Below are positions 7,341 to 14,544 of a DNA stretch of 20,715 bases, in pieces. Source of the DNA: a virus. Both the position numbers and the translations under genes were made by a program. Location of the stretch: the IMG/VR virus record IMGVR_UViG_3300031772_006809, positions 1 to 20,715 of that record; one strand, given 5' to 3'. The first letter of the stretch is position 1. Each line of letters begins with the position of its first letter. Below the pieces are notes generated by a model. It saw only the letters and a list, made by a program, of their open reading frames with translations. It searched no databases and was not told the DNA's origin.

Positions 7341-7834
7341 TTGATGAGATCGCTCAGCAGATCGGTGGGTTTCGTTTCCGGTTCCGTTTCTGGCTCAGGT
7401 TCGCCCGCCTTGATCTTGGTGTGCAAGAGCCGGAAGCTGACCTTGCCGGAGTCGATACAGGCTTCTAGCTGCTCCCGCGTCACCTCTTCGTTGTTGACCG
7501 CGTCGCGCAGGGCCTCGTACTGAAGCTCGTAGGTAGTCGTTACCACTTCCTGCGTTTTCACCACACGGTGAAACACCTCGGATGGGAGAACAAGCTCGAG
7601 ACGGTCGTAGTGCACGGTCGGGGAGCCGAACGCCACGATACGCTGCAAGCGTCGGCCTGTGGCCTTGACGTCGTAGCTATAGCGGGTGTCCGCCCCAACC
7701 ATGGCAGTTGCCAGCTCGAAGAAGGCTTGACGCAGTTCCTCGCGCTCCTTCTCCGCGTCGGCCTTGGCCTTCTCCGCTGCAAGTAGCTTCGTGGAGAGTT
7801 CCTCCAGGGCCACGATAGTGTTATCGACGCTCAT
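7334..7834 (-). CDS. Unknown coiled-coil protein
   Basis: This 166 aa protein begins with a strong coiled coil at residues 8-45 (repeated Glu, Lys, Ala and Leu in EKAKADAEKEREELRQ), followed by a beta-rich middle (RRLQRIVAFGSPTVHYDRLELVLP). It then has a helical part and an acidic linker of PETEPETKP type before a short C-terminal LLSDLIKW tail. A short conserved tail after an acidic linker can be a partner-binding peptide, for example for a helicase or SSB; this is inference. The ATG overlaps the upstream TGA as ATGA, with AAGGG close by. No family is recognised. Confidence 0.68.
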   Translation of the reverse strand: MSVDNTIVALEELSTKLLAAEKAKADAEKEREELRQAFFELATAMVGADTRYSYDVKATGRRLQRIVAFGSPTVHYDRLELVLPSEVFHRVVKTQEVVTTTYELQYEALRDAVNNEEVTREQLEACIDSGKVSFRLLHTKIKAGEPEPETEPETKPTDLLSDLIKW

Positions 7835-8046
7835 CCCTTGACCTCGAACGGGAAGGGCTCCGCGTTCCAGCCGGTGCTCAGGAATAGGAGTGGCAGGTCA
7901 ACACTAAGAACGCCGTGGCGCAAACCCACCTCAGCGCCCACGCCCAGGTGGGCGATGGGCATGACCTCAAAGGACACGAACAGCCTGACCGACGTCAGGG
8001 GAATTCGCACTGCGAATTCTCTGTATACGTAAAAGTGCTTGAGCAT
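7831..8046 (-). CDS. Unknown 71 aa protein
   Basis: This small protein starts at an ATG behind a perfect AAGGAGG site 5-6 bases upstream, which is the main support that it is real. It is rich in hydrophobic beta-type residues (RIPLTSVRLFVSFEVMPIAHLGVGAEVGL) but has no clear membrane span or signal peptide. It joins the coiled-coil gene through an ATGA overlap. I do not recognise it. Similar short beta-rich proteins are common between phage replication genes. Confidence 0.6.
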   Translation of the reverse strand: MLKHFYVYREFAVRIPLTSVRLFVSFEVMPIAHLGVGAEVGLRHGVLSVDLPLLFLSTGWNAEPFPFEVKG

Positions 8047-8056
8047 GCAGCCCTCC

Positions 8057-8395
8057 TTAGATGTGCAAGTCCCTCGGCATCTCAGGGGTGCCAGGAACGA
8101 TAAGCCTCGGGCTCACGCGGTGCGTGCCGTGCTTCCTGATGTAAAAGCGCATGGGCTGCAAGCCCGCTTGCTTGATCACCCACAGATTGATGCAGGAGAC
8201 GCAGTAGGGATTGAACTCCCCCTTCGGGCCGTCGAAGTCCACCGACGGATCGATAGCCATCAGTGGCCCCATGTGCCCGTGCTCGCAGCGCACGTATCCC
8301 TCTTCGTCTTGGCCAGGGCGCTCGCCCAGTTCAGGGTGAGCCTCTCGCTCGCGCAGCCCTTCCGCGACTAGCTTGTCAACGATGTCGTCACTCAT
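8057..8395 (-). CDS. Small Cys/His protein, possible zinc ribbon
   Basis: I place the start at the ATG 8393-8395, which follows GGGGAGACC and overlaps the polymerase stop by 8 bases (ATGAGTGA); a longer reading inside polA is less likely. The 112 aa product carries C37, H39 and H41 (RCEHGH) and C65/C68 (YCVSC), a plausible split zinc site, with an acidic stretch between them. The first 30 residues are charged and helical. The family is not recognised. Its close coupling to the polymerase gene suggests a role in replication, but nothing in the sequence shows which. Confidence 0.68.
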   Translation of the reverse strand: MSDDIVDKLVAEGLREREAHPELGERPGQDEEGYVRCEHGHMGPLMAIDPSVDFDGPKGEFNPYCVSCINLWVIKQAGLQPMRFYIRKHGTHRVSPRLIVPGTPEMPRDLHI

Positions 8396-11015
8396 GTTGG
8401 TCTCCCCAGCAGCGCGTGATCTCAACATCCACCTTCAGAGGAACAGGGAACCATATTGAGGAGTCCAGTTCCAGCAGAGGCAGATGCTCCATAACCTGCT
8501 TGATCATCGACACGTAGTAGTCGACCACGTCCTCCCGAATCTCGAACAGAAGCGCGTCATGAATCCAGGCCACTATCCGGACTTCGTCACGTGGTAGTAT
8601 ACCAGACAATCCTAGCGTGATGAGAACTTCCGGCGTGTAGATTCGCCCCATACTCCAGTAGGTGAAGTCGCTAGCGGTGGCTTGCACCGGCGAGTTGATT
8701 GCTTGCCGCTCCGTGTAGCCCCACACCGACCGATCCGACGAGTCGATATCTGGTAGGTGCCTCATGCGCCCGAGTAATGACTCGACCTGCTTGTCTTCGC
8801 GCACCAGCCTGCGCTGCAGTTCGTGCCCTTCCACCACGCCTGGGTGCTGCTCGAAGAACACACGCCGGTCTTCCTCCGCCTCCGGCAGAGTCAGCCTGAC
8901 GCCGTAGTTGCGGAAGGCGTATCCCTGATACTTGGGTGCACCCATCCCATAGAGGTAGCCGAAGTGCCGCGCCTTCACACGGTTGCGCTGCTCCTTCGTG
9001 ACCTGTTCGGGCGGTATCCCTAGAACGTCCGCCGCGCCCATGCGGTGGGGATCACCCCGAGGATCGTCGTCGGGCATAGCGAACGTCCGCAGGAAGGGCT
9101 CGTCATCCCACATCGCTGCCGCAACCCGCAACTCGATCTGGGCGTAGTCAAGCGACACTAGCTTGTAGCCAGGTGGTGCGCAGATCACCGACCGGACGCG
9201 CGGGTCACGCGCCGTCTGCTGGACGTTGGGCTTCTCCGCCGACGCACGACCCGTCACGGTTCCCCACGGATTGTAGTAGGGGTAGAGCCGATGCGTGTCG
9301 GGATCGATCAGCTTCGGCCAGCCCTTCACCTTCTTGGTCTTGGTGCCTACCTGCTCCGTCCCCAGATACGTATCCAACAGCTTCTGGACTTCCTTGATGT
9401 CGAGATAGAGGTCAATGGCCGGATACTCTTCACGATCGTAGGCCAGCTTCTTTTCGGAGACTACAGGCCGCTTAGTCTTCTCCGTCCGCTCCGTGATCGG
9501 AACGCCCTGGCCACTCGGCGGCGGGCCGTAAATCCAGTTGATAAGGAAGGCCTGGTTGCGCAGTTGCTCCAGCTTGACGCCGAACTCCTCGAACATGCGC
9601 TGCTGCAGTACACCTAGCAACTTCCGCAGGTCGTTCGCGTGCTCGGGCAGTCGGTCGGGGTCGACGTAGACTCCGTTCAGCTCCATCTCGATGAGCGCAC
9701 GATAAGCGGGTAGCAACACCATGTTGTGCAGTCGCGCCAGCTTAGGGTGCTCGAGTAGGCGTCCGTATTGCAGCTTATCCAAGCGGTGCGTCCAGACCGC
9801 GTCCTGCGCGTTGTAGTCCAGAAGGTCGCCGAGAGACAACGGGTCGCCCCGTATCGTGCACGGGCCGATGCCCTCCTTGAAGTCAACGTCCGCCGCGTAG
9901 TTGGGTGCGCCAAGCTCGTCGCGGACAATCTGTTTCAAGTGGTGTCCCTTAGGCTCGTTCTCGTTCAGTAGGTGGGAGATCACCTTGGTGTCGCGGGGAT
10001 GCTTAGCCATCTTCCAGATATCGAATCCCCTGAGCCGCGCCAACCAGCGAAGGTCGAACTTCGTCGCGTGGTTTGTGACCTGCTTCTCATAGAGCAGGCG
10101 GAAGATCTCCTCGTAGAGTGCATCGAGTGCATCCCCGATCCAGGGCGAGTAAGGGTGGTCAAGCGGAATCGCCCATCCGGTCTTGCCGTCTCCGCACAAG
10201 GCGATGCTAAGGATACGTGCCCCTGGCCGATAGTCGACCAGGCCGGTCGTCTCAATGTCCGCCGCGATCACGGCTGCCTGCCCGAGCGCGTCGAGGCACT
10301 CCATCGCGGTATCCGCGTCTAGGACGTGTCGGGTCACGATGTCCTGAGCAGGAACCTCACCCTTGATCAGCCGAACGAACTTCTCGAGGTCAGCCCAGAA
10401 TCTATCTAGTCTGCGCTGATCCCGCATCACCCAAGAGGGGTGAAAGGTCGGGAGGAAGGTGCGATCCTCGTCCTCATAGTAGATCTCTCCGCCCCGCGCC
10501 GAGGTGATCTTCCCCTTCCCTGTCAAGGCCCTAAGGGCCTCGTCGCCCAGGAGGATAACAAAGCGAGGGTTGACCTCCCGCAGCTCTGCCTGCAAGTAGG
10601 GATTGCAGGCCTTGACCTCTTTGGCGGTCGGCGGGATGCGCTTCCCGTCTGATGTCTTGAGTTTGCACTTGAGGACGTTTGACAGGTAGACTTGATCCGG
10701 AGGCAGCCCCACCTCCTCTAGCGCTTTGCGTAGGAACTGGCCGACTGGCCCCACCCAGACACGCCCTGCCTTGTCCTCATCAGGCCCAGGTGACTCGCCG
10801 ATCACGGCGACGTCGCAGGGGACTGGCCCCTCGCCCATGATGCAAACGTGCTTGCACCCGTCCCACAGCGGGCAACGACGGCAGGAGGGATTCCCGTCCA
10901 TGGTCGCCGCCAGCTCGGACATGTCCAGAACGCGAGACCGCCGAGTCCGAGCCTGCTTCGCCCTGAACTCGTTGGTATCGAATAGGGAGGGGGCTTCGAA
11001 TTCGTTTTTGCGCAC
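8388..11015 (-). CDS. polA: Uracil-DNA glycosylase / A-family DNA polymerase fusion
   Basis: This 875 aa protein joins two enzymes. Residues about 40-215 are a family-4 UDG: C45/C48, C117 and C137 fit the four Fe-S ligands, GESPGPDED (73-81) is motif 1, SNVLKC carries the usual Asn, and FHPSW (H192) is motif 2. Residues about 245-415 are a DEDDy proofreading exonuclease (D253/E255, D321, Y401/D405). The polymerase follows: motif A SLDYAQIELR (D623), motif B with R677, K681, F685 and Y689, and motif C IHDALLFE (D820). No 5' nuclease domain is present. The site equal to E. coli F762 is Phe, which surveys of viral PolA link to virulent phages. Motif C has HDA where HDE is usual. It starts at GTG 11013-11015 behind GAGGGG, 13 bases after the DUF932 gene. 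Confidence 0.93.
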   Translation of the reverse strand: MRKNEFEAPSLFDTNEFRAKQARTRRSRVLDMSELAATMDGNPSCRRCPLWDGCKHVCIMGEGPVPCDVAVIGESPGPDEDKAGRVWVGPVGQFLRKALEEVGLPPDQVYLSNVLKCKLKTSDGKRIPPTAKEVKACNPYLQAELREVNPRFVILLGDEALRALTGKGKITSARGGEIYYEDEDRTFLPTFHPSWVMRDQRRLDRFWADLEKFVRLIKGEVPAQDIVTRHVLDADTAMECLDALGQAAVIAADIETTGLVDYRPGARILSIALCGDGKTGWAIPLDHPYSPWIGDALDALYEEIFRLLYEKQVTNHATKFDLRWLARLRGFDIWKMAKHPRDTKVISHLLNENEPKGHHLKQIVRDELGAPNYAADVDFKEGIGPCTIRGDPLSLGDLLDYNAQDAVWTHRLDKLQYGRLLEHPKLARLHNMVLLPAYRALIEMELNGVYVDPDRLPEHANDLRKLLGVLQQRMFEEFGVKLEQLRNQAFLINWIYGPPPSGQGVPITERTEKTKRPVVSEKKLAYDREEYPAIDLYLDIKEVQKLLDTYLGTEQVGTKTKKVKGWPKLIDPDTHRLYPYYNPWGTVTGRASAEKPNVQQTARDPRVRSVICAPPGYKLVSLDYAQIELRVAAAMWDDEPFLRTFAMPDDDPRGDPHRMGAADVLGIPPEQVTKEQRNRVKARHFGYLYGMGAPKYQGYAFRNYGVRLTLPEAEEDRRVFFEQHPGVVEGHELQRRLVREDKQVESLLGRMRHLPDIDSSDRSVWGYTERQAINSPVQATASDFTYWSMGRIYTPEVLITLGLSGILPRDEVRIVAWIHDALLFEIREDVVDYYVSMIKQVMEHLPLLELDSSIWFPVPLKVDVEITRCWGDQHE

Positions 11016-11028
11016 TGCCCCTCGCTCG

Positions 11029-12066
11029 TTAGTTGCTGGTGACCGCGAACCGCGCCGCCGTGGCCGGAGACATGAGTGCTCCCGCTGCCGTCTCCCACTT
11101 CAGCCGAAGGTGGGGGTTCGCGGAGTCCCGCCCCAGGCGAGACAAGGCGTTGTAGAGCCCATAGATGGTGGCGTCTTCGCTGTGCAGGGCCTCGATCAAA
11201 TCGGTGCCCAGTCTCCGTGGGATACGCCCGAGCCGGAGAACGTCTCGCAGCCAGGGCTTGCGGGCCTCGTCAGCCTCGTCGCCCTCAGCAAGCGCGAACG
11301 ACGGAAGCGCCATGTCTGCCATCTCAGGCAAGACGCGCGCCCGTGCCACCACGATGCCGTAGGCCTCTTCGACATACTCGAAGGCACGATCGAGGACTGC
11401 GTCGTGATCCTGCCAGCCGATCTGCCGCGCGCGCTTGGCGAATCCCACATCGTGGGTCACCGCGCCGTTCGAGCAGACCAGGCGGTAGAACAGGGCCTGA
11501 ACATCCAGGTAGCCCTTGATGGACTCGTGGTTGATCAGGTCGATGCCACACTCGATGATGTCGCCGACCTTTGGCGTCACGCGCGCCTCCGCTGTCGGAG
11601 CGGTGATGCGCAGCCGCAGGTCTTCGTTGCGCAGGATGAATTCCTTGAGCACCGGCGTCTCGAGCTGTGGGTAGTGCCCGACGTACTCTTCGGCGCGCTC
11701 GACCAGCCGCGAGTGGGAGATCGGGGTGTAGCTGTCCTTCATCGCGCCGACGATCGCACCGTTCGAGACAGCCAGCTTGATACTCCCCCGCTGCCGAGGG
11801 AACCAGTAGTTGAAGTTGTGCGCCGCCAGGTCGCTCGGGGCCTGGGCGATGTAGCGCAGGGGCAGGCCGGTAGGCCGGAGTAGCTTGGACAAGGCCAGCT
11901 CGGTCGCAGGGCCGTTGAAGTCGCCCGCGAGGATATGGCCGGTCTGTGAGTCCATGCGCAGTTCGCTGCGCGGGATAGTGATGTAAGTAGGCTGGTTGCT
12001 CAGCGCGGCTGCCCGCGCCTCTTCGAAGGTCGTGCCCTTCACGGGCACAACTGAAGCCAGTCTCAC
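11029..12066 (-). CDS. DUF932 phage/plasmid-like protein
   Basis: This 345 aa protein belongs to the DUF932 family, found in phages and plasmids, with no settled function. The signature is visible: MKDSYTPISHSRLVERAEEYV in the middle, then GIDLINHESIKGYLDVQALF followed by YRLVCSNGAV, which matches the family's usual YRLVCTNG. I chose the GTG at 12064-12066 because GGAGG stands 7 bases before it. The ATG at 12084 would add six residues and has no ribosome site, since the GGAGG lies inside that extension. It is the first gene after the extended -10 promoter and directly precedes the polymerase, so it is likely an abundant early product. A role in replication or in taking over the host cell is possible but unproven. 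Confidence 0.85.
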   Translation of the reverse strand: MRLASVVPVKGTTFEEARAAALSNQPTYITIPRSELRMDSQTGHILAGDFNGPATELALSKLLRPTGLPLRYIAQAPSDLAAHNFNYWFPRQRGSIKLAVSNGAIVGAMKDSYTPISHSRLVERAEEYVGHYPQLETPVLKEFILRNEDLRLRITAPTAEARVTPKVGDIIECGIDLINHESIKGYLDVQALFYRLVCSNGAVTHDVGFAKRARQIGWQDHDAVLDRAFEYVEEAYGIVVARARVLPEMADMALPSFALAEGDEADEARKPWLRDVLRLGRIPRRLGTDLIEALHSEDATIYGLYNALSRLGRDSANPHLRLKWETAAGALMSPATAARFAVTSN

Positions 12067-12109
12067 CAGGATGCCTCCTTCCATAGCTGAAACGTGGTTT
12101 TACGAGCGT

Positions 12110-12118
12110 ATTATAGCA
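12110..12118 (-). promoter_or_regulatory. Extended -10 promoter (TGCTATAAT) for the replication module
   Basis: The minus strand carries a perfect TATAAT (12110-12115) preceded by TG and one base, the extended -10 form that works without a good -35. The -35 position (around 12133-12138) shows no match. It lies just past the stop of the 84 aa gene and about 45 bases before the DUF932 start. Transcription would start near 12103. It is the best promoter in the window and sits exactly at the late/early module boundary. Confidence 0.7.
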
Positions 12119-12121
12119 CGA

Positions 12122-12376
12122 CTAGCGGAGCCGCCTGGGGCTTTTGATGAAGGATTTTGGTCGAACTCGCGGGGGCTCGGCTAGGCCAGAGGGGTAGTCT
12201 CCCCCGTTGACCACAAAGGTCACATCAACCGCCAGCGCGGGAGTGCCATCCGGCAGCATCCTCGCCTCGCGGTCGCGCACCACCTTGTCGTTGAAACTGC
12301 GCAGGGTGAACGTCCCATCCGCGTTGAAGATCAATAGGCGATAGGGGAAGTAGTCTGGTGCTTCTAATCTAGCCAT
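12122..12376 (-). CDS. Unknown 84 aa protein at the module junction
   Basis: I choose the ATG at 12374-12376 because GGGAGG stands 5 bases upstream. The product has a beta-rich N-terminal half (YFPYRLLIFNADGTFTLRSF) and a basic C-terminus (RVRPKSFIKSPRRLR) that could bind nucleic acid or be unstructured. No family is recognised. It lies after the last tail-lysis gene and before the early promoter, so it is probably read through from the tail operon. Its last codons end 3 bases before the extended -10 box. Confidence 0.65.
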   Translation of the reverse strand: MARLEAPDYFPYRLLIFNADGTFTLRSFNDKVVRDREARMLPDGTPALAVDVTFVVNGGDYPSGLAEPPRVRPKSFIKSPRRLR

Positions 12377-12400
12377 GGATGCCTCCCAGGTTCCAGTCCT

Positions 12401-12471
12401 CCGGCCCTGTGTGGCCGGTAACGCCCCCTCCAGCACAGAATGTGGGGGTGGGTGCCTCTCTTAGACATTCT
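12401..12471 (-). other. Two inverted repeats in the junction gap
   Basis: The 93-base gap between the lysin stop and the 84 aa gene holds two inverted repeats. One is a 6-bp stem CCGGCC/GGCCGG (12401-12406 and 12413-12418) with a 6-base loop. The other is a 7-bp repeat AGAATGT/ACATTCT (12437-12443 and 12465-12471) around 21 bases, the outer arm touching the lysin stop codon. Neither is followed by a T-run in the direction of transcription, so neither is an ordinary intrinsic terminator. They may be RNA folds that attenuate transcription or protect the 3' end of the tail mRNA. Confidence 0.35.
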
Positions 12472-13822
12472 ACACGACACAGGGCACGTAGAAGGCGGGG
12501 TTGCGCCGAAAGGCGCAGGCCTCGTCGATACACCCACACAGAAGGTCTGGCAAGTAAGCCATTCGTACCTCGAAGTGAAGGTGGATGCCCGTGGAGTATC
12601 CGGTCGTGCCGGTGAGCCCGATACTCGTCGTCCAATCAATCCACGTATTCTGTGTCACAAAGACCTGGCTAAGGTGCGCGTAGGCGGTCTCGATCATCGC
12701 GGTGTAGCGGTTATCTGCATGGCGCAGGACGACGTGGTTGCCCCAAGAATCATCATATCCCACGCGGGCTACATAAACCTTGGTGGTGCCGTCCGCCCAG
12801 CCCGCCGCCGGATAGATGCTCATATTCACACCGAAGCAGTCCAGGTCTACTCCCGAGTGGCCGCCGCTACAGCGTCCGCCCGAACAGTCTGGCAACGCCC
12901 CCGTGCAATAGTAGGCACGAAAGGACTCTCCGTAGCGCTGGCTCACGGCAAAACTGCCCTGTAGCGGACATTGCCACACTAGGCCGGATGGCGCGCCGCC
13001 GCCGCCGCCTGAGCACGGCCCGCCCTCGTTAGGCATCGGAGGCATAGGCCTGGGCGAAGGCGTATCCGACGGCAGCAGAGGCATGGGCCGCACAGACGTT
13101 GTGTTTGCGGGTAGCTCTGGCATAGGACTCGGCTCGCAGTTAGGATCAACTGGTGATGGAGGAGTGCTCCCCTGCAGCCAAGCCTTAACAGAGTCAGCCA
13201 TGTTAAGAAAGCAGTTTTCTATGTTCTGGATGCGGTATTCGGAGCAAGGGATGCAGCCTGGAGGAGAGCAAGGGTGCCCGCTGCCCGTTGCAACGTTACA
13301 GACGTTCGCTCGCCAGTCGCCGTTCTCGACCCAGTAGCGGTTGATTGCATCGCGAATGGGCGGCAACGCGATCAAGAGATGGGTAGACGGATCATGAAGT
13401 TCGTCAGGCACGCACATCCACGCGCTTGCCTGCCCCCCACACGTGTTTAGCTGGAACGGGCCGTGAGAGGTGTAGGCCAAACCATAGTAGTGCTCTTGCG
13501 CCTTTTGATACGGGGTCTTCGTCCCGCCGTCGCAGATAGGTGAGCACATATCACAGTTACCGCACTCGCCACAAGAGCAGCAGTCACAGACATACGCGCC
13601 GTCCGCGTCTACCCGCCAGCCGCTTTCCGCCGCGCCGATGGCCAGGTAGGTGATGATCTTGTCAGCCGTGCCTCCGATCGGGTTTGCAACAGGGTAGGCT
13701 ACATGACCTGCCGAACGCACGAAGTCATACAAGGCAATCCACCAGTCCCACGGTATGGAGTAGCTACCGAATGTGACCGGAGACTGTGCCTGCGCCGTTA
13801 GCTGAGGGAAGTCAATCGGCAT
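12470..13822 (-). CDS. Two-domain wall hydrolase: lysozyme-like plus M23 endopeptidase
   Basis: From the ATG at 13820-13822 the protein is 450 aa. Residues about 40-180 look like a transglycosylase/lysozyme fold: AIGAAESGW with catalytic E66, and later SHGPFQLN at 119-126. Between these lies an insert with eight Cys in residues 79-97. A linker rich in Pro and Met (about 215-275) leads to an M23 metallopeptidase with zinc ligands H322 and D326 (GGHSGVDLD), then H383 (AYAHL) and H414/H416 (GIHLHFEV). It should cut both glycan and peptide bonds of peptidoglycan. Its place among tail genes suggests it is carried on the virion to open the wall during DNA entry, not a holin-paired endolysin. No signal peptide is evident. 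A GTG start at 13858 is possible. It overlaps the upstream gene by 11 bases. Confidence 0.85.
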   Translation of the reverse strand: MPIDFPQLTAQAQSPVTFGSYSIPWDWWIALYDFVRSAGHVAYPVANPIGGTADKIITYLAIGAAESGWRVDADGAYVCDCCSCGECGNCDMCSPICDGGTKTPYQKAQEHYYGLAYTSHGPFQLNTCGGQASAWMCVPDELHDPSTHLLIALPPIRDAINRYWVENGDWRANVCNVATGSGHPCSPPGCIPCSEYRIQNIENCFLNMADSVKAWLQGSTPPSPVDPNCEPSPMPELPANTTSVRPMPLLPSDTPSPRPMPPMPNEGGPCSGGGGGAPSGLVWQCPLQGSFAVSQRYGESFRAYYCTGALPDCSGGRCSGGHSGVDLDCFGVNMSIYPAAGWADGTTKVYVARVGYDDSWGNHVVLRHADNRYTAMIETAYAHLSQVFVTQNTWIDWTTSIGLTGTTGYSTGIHLHFEVRMAYLPDLLCGCIDEACAFRRNPAFYVPCVV

Positions 13823-14543
13823 CGGGAAACGTCCGCACCAGGGGAATATTGACCACACGGCCCCGAAAGGTCGTTGTCTCTGGGTTCTTCGGGTCTACTA
13901 GAAGAGCACACCCACCGGCGGGGGGCTCGAGATAGAGGTTTCCACCTAGTATCGGCTCGAGGACGTCATCGTAGCTCACGTCGGCCACCGTCACCTCTTG
14001 GCCGTTCGGCCTATGCAGCATAGAGGAGGCAGCCCCATCCGCTAGCCTCACACGAACCTCGAAGTGAAGGTGCATCCCTGTCCACGTATCGCCACAACTT
14101 GCGGAGTAGCCGTTGCAGATCTCCCCGATAGGCTGGTAGAAATCGATCCAGGCTCCCATCACCACGTTGGGCGCAATATTCATCAAGTGGGAGTACTCCG
14201 TCTCTATCATATAGCCGAAGCCTGGGTGGATATGCTGCAGGATAACGTAGTTGCCGTGGTGGGCGTCGTAGGCCGTCTTCTTGACCAGGGCGTTCATTTG
14301 CCACTTCAGATTATTCACCCCTGGGCTCCATAGGCACCATGTCGCAGAGAAAACGCTCAGATCAGTCCCACTGATGTAGGTAAAATCAATTCCGGTGTGC
14401 CCGCCGCATGTGACATAGCCAGGCGCGCCGAAGTAGTTGTTGGTGTGGTACTTGTAGTAAACGGGCTGCTGCAGCTCGAATACCCCAGGAGAGGGAAACT
14501 GGATAGGGAAGCGATCGGTCATCGCGGCAAAGGTGTGTATCAA
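13812..14543 (-). CDS. M23 family peptidoglycan endopeptidase
   Basis: This 243 aa protein is a single M23 (lysostaphin-type) metallopeptidase. The ligands are all in place: H49 and D53 (GGHTGIDF), H119 (EYSHL), and H158/H160 (GMHLHFEV). It is clearly related to the M23 domain of the next gene, sharing HTGID/HSGVD, MIET, GNYVILQH/GNHVVLRH and HLHFEV blocks, so the pair looks like a tandem duplication. I accept the TTG at 14541-14543 because GGAGG stands 9 bases before it; the ATG at 14522 lacks a ribosome site. The C-terminal 75 residues after the peptidase (ADVSYDDVLEPILGG, then PAGGCALL) may be a small attachment domain to the tail. It probably acts during DNA entry. Confidence 0.88.
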   Translation of the reverse strand: MIHTFAAMTDRFPIQFPSPGVFELQQPVYYKYHTNNYFGAPGYVTCGGHTGIDFTYISGTDLSVFSATWCLWSPGVNNLKWQMNALVKKTAYDAHHGNYVILQHIHPGFGYMIETEYSHLMNIAPNVVMGAWIDFYQPIGEICNGYSASCGDTWTGMHLHFEVRVRLADGAASSMLHRPNGQEVTVADVSYDDVLEPILGGNLYLEPPAGGCALLVDPKNPETTTFRGRVVNIPLVRTFPDAD

Positions 14544-14544
14544 T

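Noticed and set aside
10726-11883. Plus-strand open frame of 385 codons
   Set aside because: It is antisense to the polymerase and DUF932 genes, both with clear motifs; the product is Arg/Pro/Val-rich without recognisable domains.
12364-12639. Minus-strand frames of about 90 codons across the lysin end and junction
   Set aside because: They overlap the M23 domain in other frames, with no ribosome site and no domain-like sequence.
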